From an uncultured Cryomorphaceae bacterium (GTDB lineage Bacteria > Bacteroidota > Bacteroidia > Flavobacteriales > Schleiferiaceae), in contig CACMMX010000014.1 of assembly GCA_902614915.1 (NCBI GenBank), positions 1 to 50,126 on the forward strand: 50,126 nt of DNA. The letters are read 5' to 3'. The position numbers and the translations under genes are program-made. Positions 8,872 through 17,503 of the stretch are shown in pieces. Each line of letters opens with the position of its first letter. The first letter of the stretch is position 1. A model generated the notes under the pieces. It was not told the origin of the DNA and ran no database searches. It was given only the letters and a program-made list of their open reading frames with translations.

Positions 8872-9776
8872 TTTCTATTTTTCGTTAAATAAGACCTAAT
8901 TAGAGCAATAGTATCAATAGTACCTTGCCAAAAATTTAGGTATGCCCACCAACTTATTTTATTAAAGTCATTTTTTACCATAGATTTTGTTATTCCTGAA
9001 AAATGAAAGTAGTCATCCGGTGTTGCAGAAAAAATTTTTTTAAAAATCAAATACTTTATAGGACTATTAACCTTCTGGTACCAAAACGATTTTTTCGAAC
9101 GAATACCTTCATTATGAATCATAGCCTTCGGATCACCCATTACGCCATCTACCTCAATACTGCTTACATTCTGTGCATCAATATCATCAAGATTTAAAAA
9201 TGAATTGAGCTGCACAACACAATTAGTTTCTGAACAAATCAAATCATTATAATCAAGTTGAAAAATATTGTCATGTTGATTATGAAGACTATCGCTGATT
9301 TTTTTTACGCTTTGATACAAATCCATTTTGTATTTATAATAAGCGTGAAAGGTGTCATTATGTGCAGTCAATTTAGACGAAAGAATTTCCAATGGATTTC
9401 TAGTTAAAAATATGAATTTAGCATGTGGAAATAATTTTCTCAATTCCTCAACAATCAAATAGTACCTCGGCGTCTTGTCTAAAAAATAACCGCAGTCCGG
9501 CGCCAATAAAGCATAAACTTTCTGCACCATATTTACAATTTCATTATTTAAACTACTTCCTGTTTGCTTCTTAAAATATTTATCAAAATCATGGATTGCT
9601 TTTGAAGCAATTCTTTTATTGTAAGATTCATATCCTTGATCAGACTTATATTGAATTATAGGTAAAAGCCACCAAGGTTCTGCAGTCGTATTGATCTTCT
9701 CTGAAGTGACTAAAAGCTTTTGTAATATGGTGCTTCCACTCCTGGGTGCTGAAATCAAGAAGATTATTTGCTTCAT
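8868..9776 (-). CDS. Sulfotransferase (Sulfotransfer_3 type)
   Basis: Sulfotransferase of 302 aa. IIFLISAPRSGSTILQKLL (residues 4-22) is the 5'-phosphosulfate loop with Arg 12. FLDKTPRYY (about 98-106) is a block typical of Sulfotransfer_3-like bacterial enzymes, and FIFLTRNPLEILSSKL (about 121-136) is the 3'-phosphate motif. The EPWWLLP segment (about 33-39) is also common in this subgroup. It is the first sulfotransferase after the flippase gene in transcription order. Acceptor unknown; a position on the exported polysaccharide or its lipid-linked repeat is inferred. Confidence 0.85.
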   Translation of the reverse strand: MKQIIFLISAPRSGSTILQKLLVTSEKINTTAEPWWLLPIIQYKSDQGYESYNKRIASKAIHDFDKYFKKQTGSSLNNEIVNMVQKVYALLAPDCGYFLDKTPRYYLIVEELRKLFPHAKFIFLTRNPLEILSSKLTAHNDTFHAYYKYKMDLYQSVKKISDSLHNQHDNIFQLDYNDLICSETNCVVQLNSFLNLDDIDAQNVSSIEVDGVMGDPKAMIHNEGIRSKKSFWYQKVNSPIKYLIFKKIFSATPDDYFHFSGITKSMVKNDFNKISWWAYLNFWQGTIDTIALIRSYLTKNRK

Positions 9777-9788
9777 TTGTTCAAAAAA

Positions 9789-11096
9789 TTATGGTTGCAG
9801 AACTCTCTTATACATGAAGAATACCTTTGCAAGGTTTGATAATAGCATTATTATGGTGAAGGTAATTGCGGCGCCTATAATTCCATACTTAATTGTAAGT
9901 ATTAAACTTAATATGACCTGAAGAAGTACTGAAATTATATTGATAATAGAATGAATACTTTCTTGACCCGTCATCGCCAAAATAGGACCAGCTACCGATG
10001 TGGCAGCATTGATTAAAAAACCTAATGCCAAAATTAAAAGTGACAAATACACCTCATACTCTTCAATATTCCAAATTAAAAGAATATCCCGACCTAAAAT
10101 CAAGACAAGCAGAAAGAACAACAACCCAAGGACACCTGCAAATAGACCAATCTTCTGGAAGGCCTGCTCTAAATACTTAATATCACCATCAGCGTATTTC
10201 TTGGCAATTCTCGGCATCGAAGACCGCTGAAATGCAATTAATATAAATGCTATTGGTGTAGCAATTTTCATCAAAATATTAAAAACTCCTACATCTACTG
10301 GATTAGATGTAAAACCCAATATCAATGAATTTATTGTATTATAAGAATATGAAGTTAGAGCAATTAGTAAGAAACTTCTTCTGGATGCTTTTGAATCAAA
10401 ACCAGGTTGCTTGGTTATGTTCTCCAAGCCACGTTTATAAAAACTTATATCAAGATCAAGTCCTTTGGATAGGTAAAAAGAAAAAATAAAATACATTACA
10501 TATCTAGCGAGGACAAAGCATGTTACGACTGAATATAAATTCAGATTAAAACCAAATTGATTAAAGACTAATAAAAAAGTTAAAAGTAAAGCGCTTGTGA
10601 GAGTTTGCTCCGTTAGGTTCGCTTGCCAAACTTTTTTCATTCCTAGCAATACGCCCGAAAATATTCTAGAGACTGTTTGAGGAATCAAACCAACTGTTAA
10701 AATGATAAATGGAAATACAAATGAGGGGCTGTCAAAAAGAATATTAAATAAAGGATAAGCCGCAACAAATAAGAACAACATCATCAGTATAGATCTAGAA
10801 AAAATATAACGATGAAGCATGGAAGCGTAAAACTCCACTTTGGATCTATCTTCTCTTATTTTACTAATTTCACGGGTAGTTATTTGATTATAACCAGCAA
10901 GAATAAAAAGGAGGGAATAATTTAAGATTTGATTTCCTAATGAAATCAAGCCATATGCTCCCTTACCAATAACACGAGTAATATAGATACTTAATGCTAT
11001 GGTCATAACCGCACCAAGTACTTTAACTAAAATTACCATTAAAGCGTCCGAGCCCAAAGAACCCTTCTTGACCGCCTGCGTGATTTGACCCTTCAT
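9789..11096 (-). CDS. Polysaccharide flippase, Wzx/MATE-like
   Basis: Integral membrane protein of 435 aa with about twelve to fourteen predicted helices. The N-terminal pattern is typical of Wzx (Polysacc_synt) proteins: a first helix containing VKVLGAVMTIALSIYITRVIG, then GAYGLISLGNQIL and LAGYNQITTREISK. Wzx moves undecaprenyl-diphosphate-linked repeat units to the periplasmic face. It is the second gene of the operon, 15 bp after wzc, and comes before the transferases. With Wzy and Wzc this defines a Wzx/Wzy-dependent pathway rather than an ABC-transporter route. Other oligosaccharide exporters of this superfamily cannot be excluded. Confidence 0.88.
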   Translation of the reverse strand: MKGQITQAVKKGSLGSDALMVILVKVLGAVMTIALSIYITRVIGKGAYGLISLGNQILNYSLLFILAGYNQITTREISKIREDRSKVEFYASMLHRYIFSRSILMMLFLFVAAYPLFNILFDSPSFVFPFIILTVGLIPQTVSRIFSGVLLGMKKVWQANLTEQTLTSALLLTFLLVFNQFGFNLNLYSVVTCFVLARYVMYFIFSFYLSKGLDLDISFYKRGLENITKQPGFDSKASRRSFLLIALTSYSYNTINSLILGFTSNPVDVGVFNILMKIATPIAFILIAFQRSSMPRIAKKYADGDIKYLEQAFQKIGLFAGVLGLLFFLLVLILGRDILLIWNIEEYEVYLSLLILALGFLINAATSVAGPILAMTGQESIHSIINIISVLLQVILSLILTIKYGIIGAAITFTIIMLLSNLAKVFFMYKRVLQP

Positions 11097-11111
11097 TTTT
11101 ATTTTAACTAT

Positions 11112-13535
11112 CTAGTTCCCGTAGTCGCCATAACCATAGCCATAACCGTGGCCATAGCCGTAACCGTAACCGTAACCATAGCCATAGCCGTGAACCACTG
11201 CATTGAAAATTAAACCAACATTGCTCAATTCGCCTTGGCGATATTGATCATCCAAAAAAGCTATGCTTTCAAGGTTAGTATAATTAAATCGGGTAACATA
11301 TAATAGTCCATCAAAATAAGGCTCCATTTGTAAAGCGTCCGTGACAAGACCAATAGGCGGCGTGTCGACGATAATATATTCGTACTCTTTTCGCAGAATC
11401 TCAATGAGTAGTCCGAATTTTTTATTTTGAATCAACTCAGAAGGATTGGGTGGAAGTGGCCCAGCACTAAACACTGAGAGATTATCATATTTCGTTGGTA
11501 GTATACATTCTTTCCATTCAACCTGGTTGCTTAAATAAGAGGAAAAACCAATGCTATTGGACACTTCAAAATCCTGAAATATTTTCGGTTTTCTCATATC
11601 ACCGCCAATCAAAAGAACCTTATCGCCTCCTAAAGCAAGAACAGATGCGAGATTAATGGCTGTAAACGTCTTTCCTTCACCGCCAATGGATGAAGTAACA
11701 CCTATCGCCACGCCTATGCCATTTTCTGGCTCTCGCATTATGAATTTTATTTTTGTCCTAAGTGAACGGTATGACTCAGAAATCGAACTTTTCGGTCTAT
11801 CGAATACAACAAGACTCGTTTCGTGTTCTGAATAAGGTATCATTCCAGCCAAAGGTACTGTTGTAGCCTTTTCTAAATCTCTTTTACTTTTTAATTTATT
11901 ATCCAAAGCATTAATAATTAGAATTACTACTACGGGAATAAATAAACCAAAAAAGAGAGCTGTTAAGTAATTGAATGAACGATTGGGCGATATTTCTCTT
12001 TGTCCTCTATTGACCGCAGGATCAATAACTTTAGTATCAGGAACATTCGAGGCTCGTAATATCCCAGCTTCAGAACGTTTTTCCAATAATAATTGATATT
12101 GACCGCCTCGAACCTCATACTTTCTTTGGATATTTATCAACTGTTGTTCCGTTGACGGTAGTTTTGACATCTCCGCTTCAGCAGCTTTAATGCGTTGATT
12201 AACATCTTTCAGGACTATATAGGAAGAACTAAGTGCGTTATTAGTTGCATTTAAAAGTGCTTGTCTAGAATAAGCGACTTCATTTTCCAAATCTCTTCGT
12301 GCAGGATTATTTCTTTCTAGAGTAAGTTGAACGCGCTCCAAAGTAATGCTACTTGAAACTAATTGCTCGGCAAGCTGCATAACAATAGGATCATCAAAAG
12401 CCCCCATCGACGGTATAGAAAGACCTGAGTAATTCTGTTCATTCTGTAAAAAATCTATTACATATAGATAGAAAGACCTTTTTAATGTAAGAGCCGACTT
12501 TTCCTGCTCTAATGCTATGAAATATTCGAGCATTTGTTCCGACTTAGTATTCAAATCGATAATCAAGTTTTGTGAACGAAAATCCTCTAATGCTGTTTCA
12601 CTATCCTTGAGAGCAGATTCAAGAATCATTAATTGCTCATCAATAAACTCAATAGTATTTATGGCCATTTGATTTTTCTGTCTAAGCTCATAGGCTTGTA
12701 ACTCAGCTATACTCGCATTAAGATAATCTGCAAGTTTCTGTCGATTATAACCTCTCATTTCGACAGTTAACAATGAAGATTTGTCTCTCTCATCGCTGCG
12801 CATAGAGATATTTTTTATAGCCCATTGCGATACATTGTCGTATGATTTAAAAATGAACGACCGAGTCCGGTCATCTTCAATATTGAAACCTGTGCCTTTA
12901 AAAATTCTAAATCGGTAGTATTGGGATTCAACCCATTGTCCCCAAGAGACAAAACCAAGGTCAGCCTCTAAATCTAATGTCTTTGGAAGAGCGGTTTGGG
13001 TATTATTTGAATATTCAATACTCGATAAGCTTTTTGATTCTTGTTTTGTTGTGATATACAATCCATCTTCTGAGACGGACAAATCGAACCTTAATCCTCC
13101 AATTTGTGGATGATTTTTATCCCAATCTATTTGTATATAACTCTGACCATAAGCCTCCCTCCTGCCAAGTACACCACGCGAAGAAATCTGTAATTCCCAA
13201 CCCAGCTGCTTGGCTACTCTATTGTTATGGGCAAAAGAAGTGAGAATAGCTTTTCTAGTATCAACTACACCCGTTCCGCCAAGTGAAAATGCATATTCTA
13301 ACGAATTATCAGAAGCCAACGGATTTACAGATTCTTCAATCGCCGCAGTCATACTAACTTGATATGTGTTTTTTGTATATCTATTGATGCCAAAAGCTAA
13401 AATCAGCGAGATAAAAACACTCAAAACTATAATCGGCCATTTAGATATTAACAAATATCCGATACGCATAAAGTCACGCAAACCGACCTCATTATCTCTC
13501 TCTTTCTTCATTCCGAAATTATATTCCTCAGCCAT
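11112..13535 (-). CDS. Wzc-type polysaccharide co-polymerase and tyrosine autokinase
   Basis: Chain-length regulator fused to a BY-kinase, 807 aa. A first TM helix lies near residues 34-50 and a second near 524-545, enclosing a periplasmic Wzz-like domain with long coiled-coil helices (about 290-480). The cytosolic kinase has Walker A GGEGKTF (about 618-624), Walker A' GGDMRKP (about 644-650) and Walker B IIVDTPP (about 721-727). The C-terminus is a tail of Gly-Tyr repeats (from about 172 residues past the Walker A start) with ten tyrosines, the likely autophosphorylation cluster. It is the first gene of the polysaccharide operon. No outer-membrane Wza partner is visible. Confidence 0.93.
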   Translation of the reverse strand: MAEEYNFGMKKERDNEVGLRDFMRIGYLLISKWPIIVLSVFISLILAFGINRYTKNTYQVSMTAAIEESVNPLASDNSLEYAFSLGGTGVVDTRKAILTSFAHNNRVAKQLGWELQISSRGVLGRREAYGQSYIQIDWDKNHPQIGGLRFDLSVSEDGLYITTKQESKSLSSIEYSNNTQTALPKTLDLEADLGFVSWGQWVESQYYRFRIFKGTGFNIEDDRTRSFIFKSYDNVSQWAIKNISMRSDERDKSSLLTVEMRGYNRQKLADYLNASIAELQAYELRQKNQMAINTIEFIDEQLMILESALKDSETALEDFRSQNLIIDLNTKSEQMLEYFIALEQEKSALTLKRSFYLYVIDFLQNEQNYSGLSIPSMGAFDDPIVMQLAEQLVSSSITLERVQLTLERNNPARRDLENEVAYSRQALLNATNNALSSSYIVLKDVNQRIKAAEAEMSKLPSTEQQLINIQRKYEVRGGQYQLLLEKRSEAGILRASNVPDTKVIDPAVNRGQREISPNRSFNYLTALFFGLFIPVVVILIINALDNKLKSKRDLEKATTVPLAGMIPYSEHETSLVVFDRPKSSISESYRSLRTKIKFIMREPENGIGVAIGVTSSIGGEGKTFTAINLASVLALGGDKVLLIGGDMRKPKIFQDFEVSNSIGFSSYLSNQVEWKECILPTKYDNLSVFSAGPLPPNPSELIQNKKFGLLIEILRKEYEYIIVDTPPIGLVTDALQMEPYFDGLLYVTRFNYTNLESIAFLDDQYRQGELSNVGLIFNAVVHGYGYGYGYGYGYGHGYGYGYGDYGN
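11115..11189 (-). repeat. Hexanucleotide-type tandem repeat encoding a Gly-Tyr tail
   Basis: The 3' end of the wzc-like gene is made of near-identical 6-bp units (GGN TAY on the coding strand) encoding nine Gly-Tyr pairs interrupted by one Gly-His, then GDYGN. Third-position differences between units show it is not a perfect DNA repeat. Unit gain or loss would keep the frame and change the number of tyrosines available for phosphorylation. Confidence 0.85.
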
Positions 13536-13595
13536 AAATTTTTAATGAAAATTGGTCCTAGGAATTTGCTATTTCTTTAATGAAATTGATAAATC

Positions 13596-13626
13596 CAATA
13601 GTACCATGCAAGATTAAATTGTTCAA
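13596..13626 (-). promoter_or_regulatory. Possible promoter of the polysaccharide operon
   Basis: On the minus strand a TTG is followed after 20 bases by TACTATTG, close to the Bacteroidota TTG / TAnnTTTG arrangement. It lies about 60 bp before the wzc start and downstream of the terminator of the preceding gene, where an operon promoter is expected. The -7 element has one mismatch, so this is a weak call. Confidence 0.35.
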
Positions 13627-13712
13627 TGTATTTAAGTTTGATCTAAACAAGGTGATTTTAATTGATTCACAACGTAACTAGAAAAAACTATAAGCGGCGC
13701 AAAATAGCAAAT

Positions 13713-13749
13713 AAAAAGGCCGAATTCAATAATGACTTCGGCCTTTTTT
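13713..13749 (-). terminator. Intrinsic terminator, 12-bp stem
   Basis: AAAAAGGCCGAA pairs perfectly with TTCGGCCTTTTT across a 12-base loop, with T-tracts on both strands. It lies just after the stop of the SPFH gene at 13772, reading leftwards, and separates that gene from the polysaccharide operon. Confidence 0.88.
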
Positions 13750-13771
13750 AAATCAAAAAATTTAATATTCA

Positions 13772-14545
13772 TTAATTTCCATCTTCAGAAATCAGAACTG
13801 GTGCATTACCATCCGTAATAATAAGTTTCGAATTGGGCGAAGCACTCAGCTTTTCAAGGACTTCTAATGAACGCCACTTAATAATTTCTTCCGACAAACC
13901 TTCTGCTAATATTTGCTGTGCATCTCTTACACCCTGAGCCTCTATCTTTTTACGTTGAGCTTCAAGCCGTTCTTGTTGAAGTTCAAATTCCATTCTTTGT
14001 GCAATTTGCTCAGCCTCTAATTTACTCTCAATGGCCTCATATAAGCCCGAAGGAAGAGAAATTGACTTCATTAAAACAGATTCTATTACAAAACCTCTAT
14101 CCAAAATTAAGCTATCCATATGATTTTTTATTGCATTCTCTATTACAGATCTTTGACCGCTATGCATATCCTTAGCCATGTAACGAGAACAAACATCCGC
14201 CGCCGCCGAACGAAAAACGGATAGTATCATTACGTCTTCGTAACGTTCACCAACAGTTTGAATAACATCAGGTGCATCGGTGGATTCAATATGATAAAGA
14301 ATAGAAATTTCAGCTAGAACATTTAGACCTTCTTTCGAAGGTAAGTTCAACCTTACTTCGCGATTTACTGTACGAGTTGGCACTGCTACTACTCTTGTAA
14401 TAAGAGGATTTACGGTGATTAAACCAGGTTGATATACACGAGGTTTCAACTTTCCCAAAGTAGACTTTACCCCAACATAACCAGGATTAACAACGACACA
14501 GGAAGAAAGAACAACCAATCCTATTATTGGAAAAATTTTTCTCAT
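13772..14545 (-). CDS. SPFH/prohibitin-family lipoprotein
   Basis: SPFH (band 7/prohibitin) domain protein of 257 aa. The N-terminus MRKIFPIIGLVVLSSC is a lipoprotein signal with Cys 16 as the lipidated residue. The next stretch, VVVNPGYVGVKSTLGKL, is the standard prohibitin-like SPFH start. NREVRLNLPSKEGLNVLAEI (about 60-79) and the Glu/Arg/Gln-rich helix at about 170-215 (EAEQIAQRMEFELQQERLEA) are typical of the domain and its coiled coil. Such proteins form ring-like membrane scaffolds, often linked to proteases. Here the scaffold would face the periplasm if lipidated. The gene stands alone, ends at a strong terminator and is divergent from the lipoprotein/TonB cassette. Confidence 0.85.
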   Translation of the reverse strand: MRKIFPIIGLVVLSSCVVVNPGYVGVKSTLGKLKPRVYQPGLITVNPLITRVVAVPTRTVNREVRLNLPSKEGLNVLAEISILYHIESTDAPDVIQTVGERYEDVMILSVFRSAAADVCSRYMAKDMHSGQRSVIENAIKNHMDSLILDRGFVIESVLMKSISLPSGLYEAIESKLEAEQIAQRMEFELQQERLEAQRKKIEAQGVRDAQQILAEGLSEEIIKWRSLEVLEKLSASPNSKLIITDGNAPVLISEDGN

Positions 14546-14608
14546 TTTGTATTATTTACTAATTGATTTTCAAAAATCACGCCAAAATTACTGATTAGCA
14601 AAAACATA

Positions 14609-14627
14609 AATGCAACAATGTTGCATT
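14609..14627. promoter_or_regulatory. 19-bp palindrome resembling a Fur/Zur operator
   Basis: AATGCAACAATGTTGCATT is a perfect inverted repeat around a single central base. Its core TGCAACA-A-TGTTGCA has the 7-1-7 symmetry typical of Fur-family sites. It lies 48 bp before the lipoprotein ATG at 14675, and a Fur-family regulator is encoded two genes downstream. A role as zinc-responsive operator is inferred. Confidence 0.6.
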
Positions 14628-14630
14628 AAT

Positions 14631-14642
14631 AATGATATCATT
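14631..14642. promoter_or_regulatory. 12-bp palindrome next to the Zur-like box
   Basis: AATGATATCATT is a perfect palindrome three bases after the 19-bp inverted repeat. It may be a second half of a composite operator or simply AT-rich promoter sequence. Confidence 0.3.
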
Positions 14643-14674
14643 GTATATTTCACGTTTAAAATTAAAACTTGACT

Positions 14675-15220
14675 ATGAAAACCTTAAAAATTATTCCACT
14701 TGTTATTTTGGCAATGAGTTTATTCTCTTGTGAACCAAATGAGCCTGTTAACCCGAATGAAGAAGAACTAATAACAACATTCAACGTTAATCTCGAAGCT
14801 AACGGTTTAAGTTTAACACTTAATTATCAAGATTTAGATGGTGATGGCGGTAATGACCCTATTATCAGCGTTGATACGTTAAGTGCAAATACTACGTATT
14901 CCGGTTCGATAACATTATTTAATGAGAGTGTTACCCCTACTGAAGAGATTACCCCAGAGGTCTTCGATGAGGCTGACGAACACCAATTTTTCTTCAGCTC
15001 TGATGGTTCTTCCTCTTTTGCGTATAAAGACCAAGACAATAATGGCAATCCACTTGGGCTATCTTTTGAATTAACAACCGGAAATTCAGGAAGCGAAGTA
15101 CTTACATTTGTATTACGCCACGAACCAGATAAGTCAGCACCAGGTGTTAGTTCAGGTGATATTACAAACGCCGGAGGTGAAACAGACATTGAGGTTCCAT
15201 TTAATGTAGTTATTGAATAA
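14675..15220 (+). CDS. Lipoprotein of a probable zinc-uptake cassette
   Basis: Lipoprotein of 181 aa starting at the ATG of MKTLKIIPLVILAMSLFSC; an upstream TTG would add two residues. Cys 19 is the lipobox cysteine. The mature part is acidic and rich in Thr, Ser and Gly, with DLDGDGGNDP (about 50-59) and repeated beta-strand-like segments, suggesting a small all-beta surface or periplasmic domain. I do not recognise a named domain. The gene lies behind a Zur-like palindrome and overlaps the TonB-dependent receptor by 8 bp, so it probably assists that receptor, perhaps in metal capture. Confidence 0.75.
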   Translation: MKTLKIIPLVILAMSLFSCEPNEPVNPNEEELITTFNVNLEANGLSLTLNYQDLDGDGGNDPIISVDTLSANTTYSGSITLFNESVTPTEEITPEVFDEADEHQFFFSSDGSSSFAYKDQDNNGNPLGLSFELTTGNSGSEVLTFVLRHEPDKSAPGVSSGDITNAGGETDIEVPFNVVIE

Positions 15221-17501
15221 CTTACTTAAAATATTCATCTTCATTTTTGGGTGGTCGCATACAGTGGCTGCCCAAATTTGTTTTCTCGAAATACAAGGCA
15301 CTGTAAATAGTTTACACGATGAACGCCCTGTGCCAGGGGTAAATATATATCTATCAGAAATTGGAATAGAGCAATGGACAGATGCTCAAGGTCATTTTTC
15401 CTTCACTAATCTCTGTCCGGGTTCATATCACATAGTAATTCAGCATATAGGCTGCCCAACAAAGCGTATGTCTTTCGATTTACATGCAGATACCTTGATT
15501 AAAATCAACATCGAAAAACATATAAATATGTTGTACGAAGTGAATGTATATGATCACCACGAGAACGCAATGAATGAGCATGTTTTAGGTGTAGGTAAAA
15601 TAGAGAATAACACTCAAAAATCACTTGCCGCTTCATTAACTCAGATTCCTGGAGTAGATATGATTTCAAACGGTGCAGATATTGGTATCCCAGTTATTCA
15701 TGGGCTTACAGGAAATCGAATGACGATCATTAATAATGGTGTATTGCACTCGGGTCAACAATGGGGAATTGATCATAGTCCTGAAATTGATTTAAATAGT
15801 GTGGGAAAAATAACCATTGTCAATGGTGCTAATGCCATTCGTTATCCTGGCACCCATATGGGAGCAATAGTATTGCTCGCACCGGAAGAAATCCCGAGTG
15901 ACCCTCATCTTCACGGAAAAGTACGTTCTACTCTTGAATCTAACGGTCTTGGTGGAACCGTAAATACGCAATTTTTTAAAGAATCAAAAAATCTTAAGTG
16001 GAGATTCAATAGTACACTCAAATATTACGGCGATAGACATTCACCTAAATATTATCTCAAAAACACAGGAACAAGACAAGCACATGCAAACGTCGAGTTA
16101 AACAAACAATGGAAAAATCGTTTTTCGTGGGAAGGTTATTATAATCTTTTCAGTGCTAGATATGGGATTCTTCGGGGCAGTCATATTGGAAATTTAACCG
16201 ATCTAGAATCCGCATTTCAACGCGAAATACCTTTTTATACGGATTCGTTTTTTTCCAATTCTATTGAAGCCCCTAAGCAAACGGTACAGCATCACCAAAT
16301 TAAATCGACTTTAAGGAAAAATTGGAATTCAAAAACGCTTGAATGGAACCTCTCTGGACAGCGTAACCAACGACGTGAGTTTGACGTTAGGCGCAGCGGA
16401 AGAAGCGACATTCCTGCATTAAGCCTTTTACAGTATAGTCTACAGAATGATATAATATTCAAGCATGAAAAATTATTTGAAGCTGGATATCAGCTAATTG
16501 GGAAAAACAATACAAATATTCCTGAAACAGGGATATTGCCATTACTGCCCAATTTTATCGCTTTTACAAACGGTGTTTACGCTAGTTATGCAAGGCGCTT
16601 TTCAATCATTAATTTAGATGTTGGGGGACGTTACGACTTTACTTTCAGAAATATTGCTAAGCTGACCAATTCTGTTCCACGAGAAGTAGTCTATTTCATT
16701 AATCAATTCCATCACTTCAGCTTTATTAGTCGCGGTAGCGTCAATGCATCGCCTATATGGAAAATCCTCGGTGAGTTATCCTTTAAACAGCGGCCACCGG
16801 AGATTAATGAACTTTACTCTTTCGGATTACATCAGGGCGTTAGCGGTATAGAAGAAGGTAATGCGAATTTAAATGTGGAAAAAGGTTTTAAATATACTCT
16901 GCAATCGCGAGGCCGAATAGGGGAAAAAATACATATTGATTTGCGAGGATATATGCACCTTTTAAATGGCTATATATATCTTGAACCACAATCTGAATTT
17001 AGACTGACTATTCGAGGTGCCTTCCCTGTTTATACCTATGAGCAATGCAATGCACAACTTATCGGAGGGGATTTTATTTTGAAATACTTCATGACGAATA
17101 ACTGGAGTTTTGAAACGAATTGGAGTTATGTTCAAGGTACTAATCGTAGCGATCAACTACCTTTAGTCTTTATGCCACCATTAAATGGACAACACAAATT
17201 TTCATATCAAACACAAGAATGGAGAACTTGGCGTAATCTTAAAATTGAATTGGAACACAGGTATGTTGCTAAACAATGGCACTGGGACCCCTCCTTGGAT
17301 TTTATAGCGCCTCCAGAAAGCTACCATCTTTTTAATATGCAAATAAGCACCACCTTGAACCAATGGAAGTCTAAACCTCAGTTTAAAATTGGTTTGGAAA
17401 ACATTTCTAATACGATTTATCGTGATTATATGAATCGCCAACGCTATTTTGCAGATTACTTAGGAAGAAATATAACCCTAAGTTGGATACAAAACTTTTA
17501 A
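15213..17501 (+). CDS. TonB-dependent receptor, probable zinc/metal uptake
   Basis: Outer-membrane receptor of 762 aa. The start is a TTG inside the end of the lipoprotein gene; it gives a good signal peptide (NNLLKIFIFIFGWSHTVAAQ), and no in-frame ATG is near. A carboxypeptidase-regulatory-like domain (about 25-105) comes first. The plug follows (about 120-230) with SLAASLTQIPGVDMISNG and QWGIDHSPEIDLNSVGKI. The remainder is a 22-strand-type barrel ending in an aromatic C-terminus (LSWIQNF). His-rich patches such as YDHHENAMNEH near 113-123 fit metal binding. The downstream Zur-like regulator supports zinc, but iron or another metal is possible. Confidence 0.87.
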   Translation: MNNLLKIFIFIFGWSHTVAAQICFLEIQGTVNSLHDERPVPGVNIYLSEIGIEQWTDAQGHFSFTNLCPGSYHIVIQHIGCPTKRMSFDLHADTLIKINIEKHINMLYEVNVYDHHENAMNEHVLGVGKIENNTQKSLAASLTQIPGVDMISNGADIGIPVIHGLTGNRMTIINNGVLHSGQQWGIDHSPEIDLNSVGKITIVNGANAIRYPGTHMGAIVLLAPEEIPSDPHLHGKVRSTLESNGLGGTVNTQFFKESKNLKWRFNSTLKYYGDRHSPKYYLKNTGTRQAHANVELNKQWKNRFSWEGYYNLFSARYGILRGSHIGNLTDLESAFQREIPFYTDSFFSNSIEAPKQTVQHHQIKSTLRKNWNSKTLEWNLSGQRNQRREFDVRRSGRSDIPALSLLQYSLQNDIIFKHEKLFEAGYQLIGKNNTNIPETGILPLLPNFIAFTNGVYASYARRFSIINLDVGGRYDFTFRNIAKLTNSVPREVVYFINQFHHFSFISRGSVNASPIWKILGELSFKQRPPEINELYSFGLHQGVSGIEEGNANLNVEKGFKYTLQSRGRIGEKIHIDLRGYMHLLNGYIYLEPQSEFRLTIRGAFPVYTYEQCNAQLIGGDFILKYFMTNNWSFETNWSYVQGTNRSDQLPLVFMPPLNGQHKFSYQTQEWRTWRNLKIELEHRYVAKQWHWDPSLDFIAPPESYHLFNMQISTTLNQWKSKPQFKIGLENISNTIYRDYMNRQRYFADYLGRNITLSWIQNF

Positions 17502-17503
17502 GG

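Noticed and set aside
11115-11189. Tandem short repeats considered as a CRISPR or intergenic satellite
   Set aside because: The units are 6 bp, in frame, and encode the Gly-Tyr tail of the Wzc kinase; there are no spacers.
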